Assembly (NCBI GenBank): GCA_030248065.1
Contig: JASAMV010007960.1
Span: 1-64,000 of the forward strand
From: Rhynchonema sp. JSB1_4
Taxonomy: Eukaryota; Nematoda; Chromadorea; Monhysterida; Xyalidae
Direction of reading: 5' to 3'
DNA length: 64,000 nucleotides
Under the pieces are notes generated by a model. That model made no database searches and had not been told where the DNA came from. It worked only from the letters and a program-made list of their open reading frames with translations. A program made the translations under genes and the position numbers. Of this stretch, positions 32,391 to 45,485 are shown piece by piece. Numbering within the stretch: position 1 is the stretch's first letter; each line of letters opens with the position of its first letter.

Positions 32391-35387
32391 CTAGAAACTT
32401 GGACTAATTGTATTGTCGTTGACGCAAGTCGTTCCATAGTACTGTATGTATATGCCCGAAACGTATATTGATTGCGGATCACATTCTAGGTGCAAAGGAT
32501 GAACAGTGTGTCGATATGACTCTCCGCTTCGGGCATATGCGACTACGTTGCCTCGATGACAACAGAATAAGTTGAAATTTGTCCAGCCGGGTAGCAGGAG
32601 CGCGTAAACCACAAAGACGATTGTGGTCAGCAAACGGAAATGATCAAAACTTCGATAATTTAGGCGGCCGAAAATGTGAATAAAAAGTTTTAATAGCGCA
32701 AGAAATACAGTAGGTAGTATATGTGCATGTATGTTACATACCTGGCAGACAGAAAATCGGCACCGTTTGCACCCAGGAGCCATCAGTGTTGCAAACGGCA
32801 GCCGGAGCTGTTGAAACATTAGGCATCTGATAGTATCCTTGCTGAAACAGGCACGCAGTTGACAGCACCGTGCTGTATGGGTACCATCCAGCTGCAGGGT
32901 TACCCATTGGGTAGACAGCTCGATCAAAACTGTAGTTGTGCCCAGTGGGTGGTGATACGGGCATGCAGCCTGAACCGAATTAATGGATGTTTCATGATCC
33001 TGAATTGTGTTTGAAAAGTGTTGAAACATCAACCTTGTTTCGGACACGCCATTTGACACGCAAATTCGGCGGTTTCGTTGTCGGTTTTGGTCGAGAATCC
33101 GCCACTTAGTACGTTCATCACGGCGTAAGTGGCATTGAATGCACCTCAAAACGAGTAACCAAACGTCGATTTTTTATGAACTTGTAAATAAGATCAATTT
33201 GCTTACATGTGGCGCACTCTTTCCAATTTTCATAGGTCGAGTCAGAATTGTTCACCCAGCCATAGCTGCCGTTATCTAGCTTCTCGTACCCGATCCAGAC
33301 GTACTGAGCTTTTTGCGTTGTTTTCGCGCTCAGCCAGGCTGCAAAATATCCAATTTGGGCTTTTTTGACCATCACAAATAGAGTTTGTTGTGCTGAGTTA
33401 TAGGGTATCCGTTTTCGGACGATTTCAAAGTGTACACGTGCCATCATTATGCATTTCGATTTTTGCAACCATCAAACAATGTTCCATGGAGGATGGACTC
33501 GAGTCTGCTTGCCAACCGCTCAACCAACTCAGCTACATACTGGGAACGAATAGCTTCTAGCGCAGGCGCACTGAACACAGCCTCGCACTAATATTCCAAA
33601 AATATCAACCCAAAAGCCGCACGCACCAGCGACACCGTCGTTTTCGGTGGCAGTTGCGATGACCGGCAGGTTAGCACCCACCGACAGACATTTGGTTTGA
33701 GCAGCGTCGGCCGAGAGTTTCTGGCCGGACTGGTACTGGTAGCAATGGTCGGAACCAGGCGTCGCTGACCAGCCGACCGGACAGCTGGGACATTGTGTGG
33801 CTGTAAATTGGGATGTCCAGGTGACTGAAGAACTGATGGTGGCGCGCATGCGCTACGCCACATACATTAACTTGACCTCGGCTTATATTTTGCGACTTTC
33901 ACTTATGGCTCAGAACGACCAGGAACAATGTGGCACGCCTAAGTCTACCTGCAGACCAACAAAGTATACCAATGTGCGTGATAGCAATGACTGAGGGTGA
34001 GCTCGATAGATAGACGGTTGTTGTATTAATTTCAATAGAAAGAAGTTAGCCGACAGATTTGAAGAATAATAAGTTTAAAATAAACAGAGTTAGTGAAGTG
34101 AAGTTATTTGACAGCCTGGGGTGTGAGCCTTGGTAATGCGCGAGCACTTATTATGCAGTCTTCATGACGAAAATTCTCAACTGCGACCGATGCTTTGACC
34201 TTCCGCCTCATCATGTTGCACCTGCTTCAGTAGCGAGCGGGTAATGGTGTTATGCGTGCTTACCCTGTGAAATCTTGACTAACCCGAATCGTCCAATCGA
34301 AATTGACATAACCGATGAATTGGCTGACTGTCGCATCGTACGTTTGACGCAGCTGTGTGTGTATGCAAATAACTTAAAGTCATGTACCTATAGCTAACTA
34401 TATTGTCATTTTTTAATGTGTTATTTACAGATTTTCGAACATTTAACAAACTTTCGAAGATGTCGCTGCCAACTAACCAAGTGCCGTGCCATCATTACTT
34501 TGTACCTGCCAAAGGTGTGTGCCGGCCCAGTAGCCACAATTCCACAAACCGTCGTTCAACGGTGGCGCACCGTTATGCCACTCCAGATCGGTCATGCCTG
34601 TGCGACTTTGAGCTGAGTGGTATGATCATTGTAAAAATAATAAACAGGAAATCGGTTCGGTTGCTGCGGTCTTTCTGTGAAGATCGAATATGGTATCTGA
34701 TTCGGTCAAAACGAAGCACTGATTGAGTGACCCGACCCGTACCGACCACAGTCGATTTTACCGAAGCCGAACGAGCAGAACGTTCAGAGAAATCAGTCCG
34801 CCTAATTATTTTTGGTGAGTTGTGCTCCAGTGGTATGAAATGCGTGTAACTGCCAACCTGCCGTGCACTTTACATTCATATCCCTGTCCACCCAAGTCCA
34901 ACCCTGTCTCGTGTCGGTCGATGACTGATCTGTTCGGTACAAGCCAATCGACCAACCGACTCCTTGCAGATCAAACTAAAAAACCAACAACCGAACTTTT
35001 TACAGACAGTGTGTTTTCTTCGTGCGATCATCTTAACCGGAAACTCTGGCGTAGAAACCTACGTTGAAGCCATAGACGCTTTCTAGATGCTGCTCCAGAC
35101 GATAGCGAAGGTAGCGGTTCTCGATCCAGGCCAACATCGCGTGAGGATGGGACTGGCAATGGAAGGCTTTCATACATTTTTTCTGTGTGTTGCAAATTTG
35201 CTTATGCATGATAGATTTACGGCTGTTGGTTTGAGAGCAAGAATACATACAATTTTGATGTGGCACACGTGTACCTGTTCACAGTCATCCTGTGCAACTG
35301 AGAAGTACTGATTTGTCAAAGCCAGGCTGTAATAACATCGATTCAGCACCGCAACACCACCCATTGAGGTGCACGACAATAGGCTGC
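32391..35387 (-). CDS. C-type lectin / CCP / SUEL-like multidomain protein, incomplete model
   Basis: First lectin domain: exons 35387-35275 (RCYYSLALTNQYFSVAQDDC), 35152-about 35060 (AMLAWIENRYL), 34962-34874 (GWTWVDRDMN) and about 34605-34506 (NCGYWAG). Second: 33800-33636 (CPSCPVGW, DHCYQYQSG), 33338-33207 (YVWIGYEKLDNGSYGWVNN, YENW) and 33144-33034 (CAFNATYAVMNV, FACQ). A CCP exon follows (32969-32742). Then a phase-1 exon from about 32560 contains LHLECDPQSIYVSGIYIQYYGTTC, like the N-terminal half of SUEL/galactose-lectin domains. Phases agree across the second lectin and the CCP. The junction between 34874 and 34605 and the 3' end are unresolved. No signal peptide was found upstream. 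The first exon starts in phase 1, which would accept the last CCP exon of the gene upstream (36235), so the two may be one gene. Role: probable extracellular carbohydrate binding (inference). Confidence 0.5.
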
Positions 35388-35781
35388 CTGCAACGTTAAC
35401 TTATTGGGAGAGCATTCTCGAGGTCGAATTCTGAGCATATTGTTAGGTTTGTTTAGGTGGATGATGGAAAATGCCACTTCACCTAATCTCCTCGTTTTCG
35501 CTGGAATTCACGTAAAAGAGGATGGTTGGGACCCACCTGATGATCCAGGTATCGCGCATACTTCATCGCCGTTCGTTGCTTGCGCACTCGCTGCAAGTGC
35601 TGAAATTTCGGAAACATGGCGTCAGATCAGTTATATTGTAATCGCTCTGTTGACGGGAACCTACCGAGGAAAGAAACGAACCACATAATTATTCGATAAA
35701 ATGGACAGGTACCACATAAATGTTTTTTGGTAATTCAAAAACGTTATTATAATGTAACGTTTATACGTGCTTGCATAAAAT

Positions 35782-38700
35782 CTAGGCATTATTGAGCGGA
35801 GCAGCAAATCTGAGCAGAGCTTTATTATATGATTGCCCATTGTTAGTGCCACTGTTACCATGACATGGATCGACACACACACAATTATACATGTACAGTT
35901 TAACCGGTATAATAAAGCTCAAAATTGGCCCCAACATGGTGCCGAAAATCCCTTGTTCGCGAGCGCCTGAACGAAAACGCGAACCGAGCTGTGCAGAGTA
36001 ATAACTCAATTGATATTTTTGTTTGCCGGCCGAGCTTTTGCTTACCCATGCGCTGCTGGAGGCACGTGCCTCATTTACTGTTACGTATGTTGCTATATCA
36101 TTTCATTCAGCACAAAGAGCGCCATTTGATGGGTCATGGCTTTTGACATGGTGTGTCGGAAACTAGTTGGCTTAAAAAGTGATAAAGCTTTCGCTGGAAA
36201 CAGGTGTGAGAGCAAAAATGAGCAAATAACGTACGATCGTAGCAGGTCGGTTGACCGTCATAATCCCAAGTGTCCATGCCCAAGCAGGTTCGATACATGG
36301 GCTCGCTGCCATTCGGTACGAGTCCGTTCTGGCACGAAAAAATCACCATCGACCCCTCGATGTACCGACCCGCGTATCTGGTATCGCTGTTAGAAGACAC
36401 TGACACAACCTTTGTTCCGACTGGGTCGGATAGATTGAAGGCACATGCTGCAATTAGTTAAAGGCCGGGGGCATTAGCGCAATATGGAGAAAACATGCGG
36501 AAATAAAGTTACCATATCAGAAATGTGAAAGTGCTTACTTGGCTTGCAAACCGCCGTTTTGTCGTACGTCTCATGTCCGACACATGTCAGTGTCGCCCAG
36601 ACATCCGTTGGCCCCAATCCCGGCGGATTGTGTGCGAATGCGTAATTCTCGGCACAGGTGACATTCAGCACGCCACCTTGCGCTATCTTGCCGTTGTTCT
36701 GCAGTCCGCTGATGATCACAGTGGCGGAGTCGTTGAAGAAACCGGTTGCTAGCGGCAACGTGCAAGCTGGAACTCAGTTCGGAGATATATCTAGACATTG
36801 CCGTAACTTTTGACCGTGTCCCCACCAAACACGTACCCATCACACAGCCGACTCCTCCAGTCCAGGTCATATCGGCCTGACAAGTTTGACTTTGCGACGT
36901 GCCCAATAGATTGGATGGCAGAAAATACGTTGGGTCACAGCTGTAGGTCACAGTGCCGCCATCGTGAACTTTGCCATTCTGCCACGACATTTGAGTGTAG
37001 GCTGATGTTGTGGGATCCGTGTTGGCGCCGTACGTGATGTTACTCGCAAGGCACACTGAAAGCGTGGGCCGCACGGGATTAGAATTACTTTGTTGCGAAG
37101 GAACCAAGATAACCTCAGTTATCGAAATAAGATAAGACTGAACCTTCATCGCAAATCGGCTGTTCGGCTATATCCCACGTGTCCATACCGGTGCAGGTGC
37201 GATCCATCGACTCGGTGCCATTCTGTATGCGTCCGTTCAAACATCCATATGTGACAACAGTCCCTTTGAGGTATCGTCCGACGTATCTGGTGATTGGATT
37301 TGCGGGAGAAGTCGCAACAACACTCGTTCTGACCGCGTCAGACAACGTGAATGCGCAGGCTGCAAAGAAACGGTGAAACTGGAAGATAGATACTAGGGTG
37401 CTTTTTCTTGGGCCCTTACTTGGGGCGCAAACAGCGGATATGTCGTATGTCTCATGGCTGGTGCATGTCAATGTGACAAATTCGACCGTTGGATCGTGTG
37501 CGAAGGCGTAGTTTGTTGCACAGGTCGCATTGACTTTTCCACCCTGGACAATCTTGCCGTTATTGGACGTTCCACTGAGGATCACGGTTGCAGATGGGTC
37601 GAAAAAGCCGGTTGTTTGTGGTAGCGTGCATGCTGAAAAGTTGCCAAGAGCCAATTCAGAGATACTTCGACATGGCCAGATTCTAGGTAATCGTGAACGT
37701 ACTCATCACACAGTCAACGCCTCCATCCCACGTCATATTGGTTTGACAGTTCTGACTCTGCGACGTACTTGACAGGTCAGATGGAACAAAATAATTGGCG
37801 CTGCAAGAGTAGGTCACATCGCCGCCGTCGTAAACCTTGCCATTTTTCCAGCTCATCTGCGTGAATACTGCAGTTGCGGCATCCGTATTGGCGCCATAAG
37901 AAACGGTGCTTGTCAAGCACACTGAAAGACGAACCAAACAGGTGCATATGATAGATCTGCGTCATCATGACACGATCGAAGTCAAAATAAAACAAAAGTA
38001 TGGAAATAAAAAATACTCTACCTTCATGACAAACAGGTTGAGCGTCCGTATCCCAAGTATCCATCCCCGTACATGTGCGATTCATCGGTTCGGTAACATT
38101 CGGTATCCGTCCCTCCAAGCACGAAAATGTCACCACCGTCCCTTGAAGGTACCGTCCAACGTATCGGGTGGCGGGATTGGCCGGAAAAGTCGCACCAGCA
38201 CTGGTTCTGATCGGGTCGGACAACGAGAAAGCACAGGCTGCAGTCGAACGGCAATTTGATGGGACGCATTACCCAAAGAAAATTTTGCTTGACACCCTTA
38301 CTTGCATTGCACGTGGCAGCGATGTCGTAAGTTTCGTGGCTGGTGCATGCCAATGTGGCAAATTCGGCTGTCGGATTGTGCTCAAAGGCGTAGTTTGTTG
38401 CACAGGTTGCGTTCAGCACTCCGCTTTGTGCAATCTTCCCGTTGTTGGACGTTCCGCTCACGATCACGGTTGCAGACGCGTCGAAAAAGTCGGTTGCTTG
38501 TGGCAGCGTGCAGGCTGGAAAAATACTCACAGCCATTATTCAGGGGTAACGATCATTCATTTTAACCACAGTAACCGGTAACATACCCATGACACAGTCC
38601 ACTCCTCCATCCCAGGTCATATTGACTTGACAATTCTGACTTTGTGAGACGCTCGACAGATTGGACGGAACAAAATAATTGGCGCTACAGGAGTAGGTCA

Positions 38701-41700
38701 CAGTGCCACCATCATGAACCTTGCCGTTTTCCCAGCTCATCTGCGCGAATGTTGCTGTTGCAGCGTCCGTATTGGCACCATAAGGAATGCTGCTTGTTAG
38801 GCACACTGGAATGATCAACAAGAATGCACATAATAGTAACGCGTGCAATCATGCAGTTCGACTGAAGTCAGGGCACAACCTTCATAACAAACTGGTTGTT
38901 CATCTGTATCCCAAGTATCCATGCCCATACAAGTACGATACATCGGCTCGGTGCCATTCGGGATACGTCCGTTCAAGCAGGAGAAAGTTACCACCGTCCC
39001 TTGAAGGTACCGTCCAACGTATCTAGTGGCGGGATTGGCCGGAGAAGTTGCCACAACACTTGTTCTGATCGCATCGGATAACGAGAAAGCACAGGCTGCA
39101 GCCAAGAAGGCATGTTGTGTAAGGATGTCAAAGACAGTGCGTCGCCTCCTTACTTGCATTACAAGTGGCAGCGATATCGTACGTCTCGTGGCTGGCACAT
39201 GTCAGTGTGGCGAGCACAGAAGTGGGACTGTGTGCGAAAGCGTAGTTCGCTGCACAGGTTGCACTTAGCTTCCCAGTGTGCGCGATCTTGCCGTGGTTGG
39301 ACGTTCCACTCATGATCACCGTTGCAGAGGTGTCAAAAAAGTTGGCTGCTGACGGCAGAGTGCAAGCTGAAGTGATGGAATGGTTGTTGTTCAAAGAAAA
39401 TTTGATACTTATTGTTCATATACATAGGTTTGACCACCCAAATTAAGCATACCCATAACACAGTCCACCCCTCCATCCCAGGTCATATTGGCTTGGCAGT
39501 TCTGAGTTTGTGATGTGCCCGTCAGATTCGAAGGCAGAAAGTACGTCGAGTTGCAGGAATATGTTACAGTGCCTCCGTCGTGAATTTTGCCACTCTCCCA
39601 GGTCATTTGCGTAAATGTTGCGGTTGTGACGTCGGTGTTTGCGCCATACGGAATTGCACTCGCGAGACAAACTAGCGCATAAATAGATGGTTTTATAGGA
39701 GACAGGAAACAAACATGATGTGAGTACTTGCCTTCGTAACAGACAGGTTGATCGTCTGTGTCCCAAGTGTCCATGCCCGTACACGTACGATACATAGGCT
39801 CCGTGGCATTCGGAATACGTCCGCTCAAACACGAAAACGTGACCACAGTGCCTTTGAGATACCGACCGGCGTACCTAGTTACTGGGTTAGCGGGGGACGT
39901 GGCGGCAACACTTGTCCTGATCGGGTCAGACAGCGAGAAGGCGCAGGCTGCAAACGGTTTTCGGGGCGGTAAACGCTATCGCCAGCATTGTAAGAGTACC
40001 CTTACTTTCGTTGCAAGTGGCGACGACATCGTATGTCTCATGACTGGTGCATGTCAGTGTGACCCAAACGGCGGCCGGATTGTGTGCAAATGCGTAGTTT
40101 GTCGCACACGTGGCGACCAGAAGACCGCTCTGTGCAATCTTGCCGTTATTGGATGTGCCGCTCGTGATGACGGTTGCGGATGCGTCAAAAAAATCGGTTG
40201 CCATTGGCAATGTGCACGCTGCAATTACAGGTCATTATAGTTCCATTCTCACAACAATGAGGGACCGAGAACACACCCATCACACAGTCTTCCTCCCCTC
40301 CTTCCCAGGTCATGTTAGCCTGACATTCCTGACTTTGAGTCGTGCTCGACAGATTGGATGGCAGAAAATACGTCGAGTTACAGGAATAGGTTACATCTCC
40401 TCCATCGTGAACTTTGCCATTTTCCCACGTCATCTGCGTAAATGTTGCCGTTGTGACGTCCGTGTTGAGTCCATAGGAAACTTTGCTGGTGAGACACACT
40501 GGAATATTTATTCATTCACTCATTCATATTTATTTTATTTATGGTCAAAAATGATTGCTGCAAATAGTTACATTCAAAAATTGTGTTGCGATTAAAGTCA
40601 TAATTAAGTGATACCTTCATAGCAAACCGGTTGTTCATCCGTATCCCAAGCATCCATCCCGGTACACGTGCGAGTCATCGGCTCGCTACTATTCACAATG
40701 CGTCCGTTCAAGCACGAAAACGTTACAACAGTCCCTTTGAGGTACCGACCCATGTATCGAGTGGCGGGATTTGCGGGAGAAGTTGCCACAACACTTGTTC
40801 TGACTGGGTCAGATACAGCGAAGGAGCACGCTAAAATCGAGCAAGTTGGTTGTGATGATTGTTCAAAAAATAGTTGCGCCTTTACTTGTATTGCAAGTGG
40901 CGGCGATATCGTACGTCTCGTGACCGGTGCACATCAATGTAACATATACGGCTGTTGGATCATGGGCAAAAGCGTAGTTTGTTGCGCAAGTCGCGTTGAA
41001 CTTGCCACCCTGCGCGATCTTCCCGTGATTGGATGTTCCACTGAGTATGACGGTTGCAGATGCGTCAAAGAACTCTGTTGCTAATGGCAGCGTACATGCT
41101 GGAATTCAGATCACTCTGTTGTACATCACCAGATTGACAAAGAATCGCGTCGCTAACATACCCATTACACAGCCCTCCTCCCCTCCTTCCCAAGTCATAT
41201 TGGCCTGACAGCCCTGGTTTTGCGTCGTGCTCGACAGATTGGACGGGAGAAAATAAGTGGAATTGCACGAGTAGGTTACATCGCCCCCATCATGGACTTT
41301 GCCATTTTCCCAGCTCATCTGCGTGAATGTGGCCGTTGTGGCATCCGTATTGTCACCGTAAGAGATGCTGCTCGTCAGGCACACTTGAATACACGAGAAA
41401 GTATGTGGCTTGGTTATCTATTTTGTTCGAAGAGTATTAATAAATAGTATACTCCACCTTCATAACAAATTGGCTGTTCGGCGGTATCCCAAGTATCCAT
41501 GCCCGTGCACGTGCGATACATTGGTTCGCTACTATTCACTATGCGACCGTTCAAGCAGGAAAAAGTCACCACGGTTCCCTGGAGGTAGCGTCCAGCGTAC
41601 CTGGTGGCTGGATTCGCTGGTGATGTTGCTACAACGCTGGTTCTTACTGTATCAGATACAGAAAACGCGCAGGCTGCAATCAGTGAACGGTGACGAGAAA

Positions 41701-44572
41701 CATTGCAACTATCAAGTACCAATCATAAATTTTGTGGATGTCCTTACTTGCGTTACAAGTAGCAGCGATGTCGTAAGTTTCATGACCGGTGCACGTCAGT
41801 GTGACCCAGTCGGCTGTTGGATCGTGTGCAAAGGCGTAGTTTGTTGTACAGGTCGCATTAAATGTACCACCCTGGGCGATCTTGCCGTGGTTGGACGTAC
41901 CACTGATGATCACGGTTGCAGACGCGTCGAAAAAGTCGGTTGCCAGTGGCAATGTGCAGGCTGGAATTCAGATCACTAAGTCATTAACTCTTAACGTTGG
42001 ACCACTCAGAACATACCCATAACACAGCCCTCCTCCCCTCCTTCCCAAGTCATATTGGCCTGACACCCCTGGTTTTGCGTCGTGTGCGACAGATTGGATG
42101 GCAGAAAATAAGTGGAATTGCACGAGTATGTTACATCGCCCCCATCATGGACTTTGCCATTTTCCCAGGTCATCTGCGTGAATGCTGCCGTTGTGACATC
42201 CGTGTTGGCTCCATAGGAGATGTTGCTAGTCAGGCATACTGGAACACGAAATCAAGTTGCATCAGGTTGTTCGAAATGCATTGGTCGATGAGAACTCAAA
42301 ACTCCCCAACCTTCGTAGCAGATAGGCTGCTCGGTGATATCCCAAGTATCCATGCCCGTGCACGTGCGATACATTGGTTCGCTGCCATTCACTATGCGAC
42401 CGTTCAAGCACGAAAAAGTCACCACGGTTCCCTGGAGGTAGCGTCCCGCGTACCTGGTGGCTGGATTCCCGGGAGATGTCGCTACAACCTTTGTTCTGAC
42501 TGGGTCAGATACAGAGAAGGCACAGGCTGCAATCGTTTATACACATTGTGATGAGACGCATAAATCAATTTATTTGTTGATGCCCTTACTTGAGTTACAA
42601 GTAGCAGCGATGTTGTAGGCTTCATGGCTGGTGCATGTCAGTGTAACCCATTCGGCTGTTGGATCGTGTGCAAAGGCGTAGTTTGTTGCACAGGTCGCAT
42701 TAAATGTACCACCCTGGGCGATCTTGCCGTTGTTGGACGTGCCACTGATGATCACGGTAGCAGATGAGTCGAAAAACTCAGTTGCTAGTGGCAATGTGCA
42801 GGCTGGAATTCAGATCACTAAGTCATTAACTCTTAACGTTGGACAACTCAGAACATACCCATAACACAGCCCTCCTCCCCTCCTTCCCAAGTCATATTGG
42901 CCTGACACCCCTGGTTTTGCGTCGTGTGCGACAGATTGGATGGCAGAAAATAAGTGGAATTGCACGAGTATGTTACATCGCCCCCATCATGGACTTTGCC
43001 ATTTTCCCAGGTCATCTGCGTGAATGCTGCCGTTGTGACATCCGTGTTGGCTCCATAGGAGATGTTGCTAGTCAGGCATACTGGAACACGAAATCAAGTT
43101 GCATCAGGTTGTTCGAAATGCAATGGTCGATGAGAACTCCAAACTCCCCAACCTTCGTAGCAGATAGGCTGCTCGGTGGTATCCCAAGTATCCATGCCCG
43201 TGCACGTGCGATACATTGGTTCGCTGCCATTCACTATGCGACCGTTCAAGCACGAAAAAGTCACCACGGTTCCCTGGAGGTAGCGTCCCGCGTACCTGGT
43301 GGCTGGATTCCCGGGAGATGTCGCTACAACCTTTGTTCTGACTGGGTCAGATACAGAGAAGGCACAGGCTGCAATCATTTATACACATTGTGATGAGACG
43401 CATAAATCAATTTATTTGTTGATGCCCTTACTTGAGTTACAAGTAGCAGCGATGTTGTAGGCTTCATGGCTGGTGCATGTCAGTGTAACCCATTCGGCTG
43501 TTGGATCGTGTGCAAAGGCGTAATTTGTTGCACAGGTCGCATTAAATGTACCACCCTGGGCGATCTTGCCGTTGTTGGACGTACCACTGATGATCACGGT
43601 AGCAGATGAGTCGAAAAACTTAGTTGCTAGTGGCAATGTGCAGGCTGGAATTCAGATCACTAAGTCATTAACTCTTAACGTTGAACAACTCGGAACATAC
43701 CCATAACACAGCCCTCCTCCCCTCCTTCCCAAGTCATATTGGCCTGACACCCCTGGTTTTGCGTCGTGTGCGACAGATTGGATGGCAGAAAATAAGTGGA
43801 ATTGCACGAGTATGTTACATCGCCCCCATCATGGACTTTGCCATTTTCCCAGGTCATCTGCGTGAATGCTGCCGTTGTAACATCCGTGTTGGCTCCATAA
43901 GAGATGTTGCTTGTCAGGCATACTGGAACACGGAAACAAGTTGGATCAGGTTCCCCTTTTGTTCGATATGCATTGGTCAAAAAGAACTCAAAATGTCCAA
44001 CCTTCATAGCAGATAGGTTGCTCGGTGGTATCCCAAGTATCCATGCCCGTGCACGTGCGATACATTGGTTCGCTGCCATTCACTATGCGACCGTCCAAAC
44101 AGGAAAAAGTCACCACGGTTCCCTGGAGATAGCGTCCCGCGTACCTGGTGGCTGGATTCCCGGGAGATGTCGCTACAACCTTTGTTCTGACTGGATCAGA
44201 TACAGAGAACGCGCAGGCTGCAATCAGTAATACAGTGCAATGAGAAACATTTAGCAAGTATCAAATCAATTTTTTGTTGAGGCCCTTACTTGTATTACAT
44301 GTAGCCGCGACATCGTATGTCTCATGGCTGGTGCACGTCAGAGTGACCCATTCGGCTGTTGGATCGTGTGCAAAGGCGTAGTTTGTTGCGCATGTTGCAT
44401 TCAGCACGCCACTCTGCTCGATCTTTCCAGCATTGGATGTTCCGCTAATGATCACGGTGGCGGATGCGTCGAAAAAGTCCGCCGCGAGTGGCAGCGTGCA
44501 ATTCGGCTGACCAATCACTGCCGTCGGATTGTACAATGCGACCACAACGAAAATCGCGCGCCAAAACGACAT
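35782..44572 (-). CDS. Secreted or surface protein of 29 CCP-type modules (ten A-B-C cassettes)
   Basis: Thirty exons, about 2,180 residues. Exon 1 (44572-44290) carries the signal peptide (MSFWRAIFVVVALYNPTAVIG) and the first A module. Three exon types then alternate: A (CTLPLATDFFDASATV, four Cys), B (CAFSVSDPVRTK, GTVVTFSCLNGRI, GMDTWDT) and C (CLTSNISYGANTD, GGDVTYSCNSTYF, NMTWEGG). There are ten A, ten B and nine C; the last cassette (about 36770-36235) lacks C. Typical exons are 44217-44002 (216 bp), 43922-43701 (222 bp) and 43644-43432 (213 bp), all phase 1 to phase 1. Each module has the four-Cys sushi layout with C-terminal Trp in B and C; A lacks the Trp. N-glycosylation sequons are frequent. 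The tail exon 35966-35782 adds a weakly hydrophobic end and a TAG. Alternatively the last B exon may splice on to the lectin exons downstream. CCP proteins usually act in adhesion or immune recognition; the specific role is unknown. Confidence 0.8.
36235..44572. repeat. Tandem array of three-exon CCP cassettes, period about 840-880 bp
   Basis: Equivalent points fall at 41997, 42839 and 43681 (842-bp steps), and at 44.5, 43.64, 42.80, 41.96, 41.10, 40.22, 39.37, 38.52, 37.63 and 36.77 kb for the A exons. The cassettes between about 42.0 and 43.7 kb are nearly identical including introns (for example GGAATTCAGATCACTAAGTC recurs unchanged). Those below 41 kb have diverged in introns but keep the exons. 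The array therefore grew by unequal exchange, most recently at its 5' half. Confidence 0.9.
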
Positions 44573-45485
44573 TCTAAAATTCCAAAATTTGGTGGGATTA
44601 ATTAAGAAAGCTGCGAATAAACTGGAGCTGGTGAACCGCTGTGCGTGATGTGAAAAGGGCTAAAGTACATAATGTCCGACGTGTTGGACTGAAACTAGAA
44701 TTGATTTTTCAGCTGCAAGCCTTGTGTATATCTCTGCGGATGTTTTTCGCCTAACAGGCAAATTTTCCAAACAGGCCAACTTAGCAGTAATGATGGCTCA
44801 CATAACAGTGACAACAGCCTGACGTAACTCAATACGCACTATGTGCAAATCAGAAAACACAAATGCGCATATGAACCCAATCGGTAACCATGTGCCCGAT
44901 CAAAACAAAACCGCGCACACTGGCAACGCCAGTGACGATATACCAGCAGATGGAGCGCATTATGCTCCAACGAGCATAAAATTAAATGGGTACCTATTGC
45001 TTTTATCGAAAACAAAGTGCCATTGATGTGGGAAACGACAGATTCGTTTCAGACCGAAACGATATATTCTGCTTCATGTCACGTTTGGTGCAATAACTCT
45101 GAGGTTTCGGCACCCGCTGCTGGACGTAATCCAAGAGTAAAATAGCACAGTCAAGTTATTTGCGAACCAAAACGACGAAGAATGTTTATCCCTTTCCCAT
45201 AATATCTACGAACTGTGACTTAGTTGTGCTTTTGACCTCATCTGAACCACAATTCTTTTATTTTCTGCTCCGAATCGAAACAGATGTACAAATGATTTCC
45301 TGAGTAAATGAGAGCTGCCTGAAAAAAATGCAGAAGATATCAGCGTAAGTGTGTGATCTGGAAAATCTATGCACGAAGTAAAATAATCCATGTCGTTCCA
45401 TGTCCAATAATCCATGTCATAAATGGTGAGAAACAACAACACACAGTAAATCTTGCTTAATCAAGCGCTTAGCTTCACTGAAACA
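44573..45485. other. Intergenic region without supportable genes
   Basis: About 900 bp between the CCP-array start codon and the Cys-rich gene. It has moderate AT content. The only ORFs are short and lack splice or phase support, and no repeat family is recognised. It presumably contains the CCP-array promoter; no core element can be assigned. Confidence 0.5.

Noticed and set aside
33488..33542. Second tRNA-like match (TAGCTGAGTTGGTTGAGCGG, ACTCGAGTCC) on the minus strand
   Set aside because: Only the A- and B-box regions resemble a tRNA; the acceptor stem and anticodon arm do not form.
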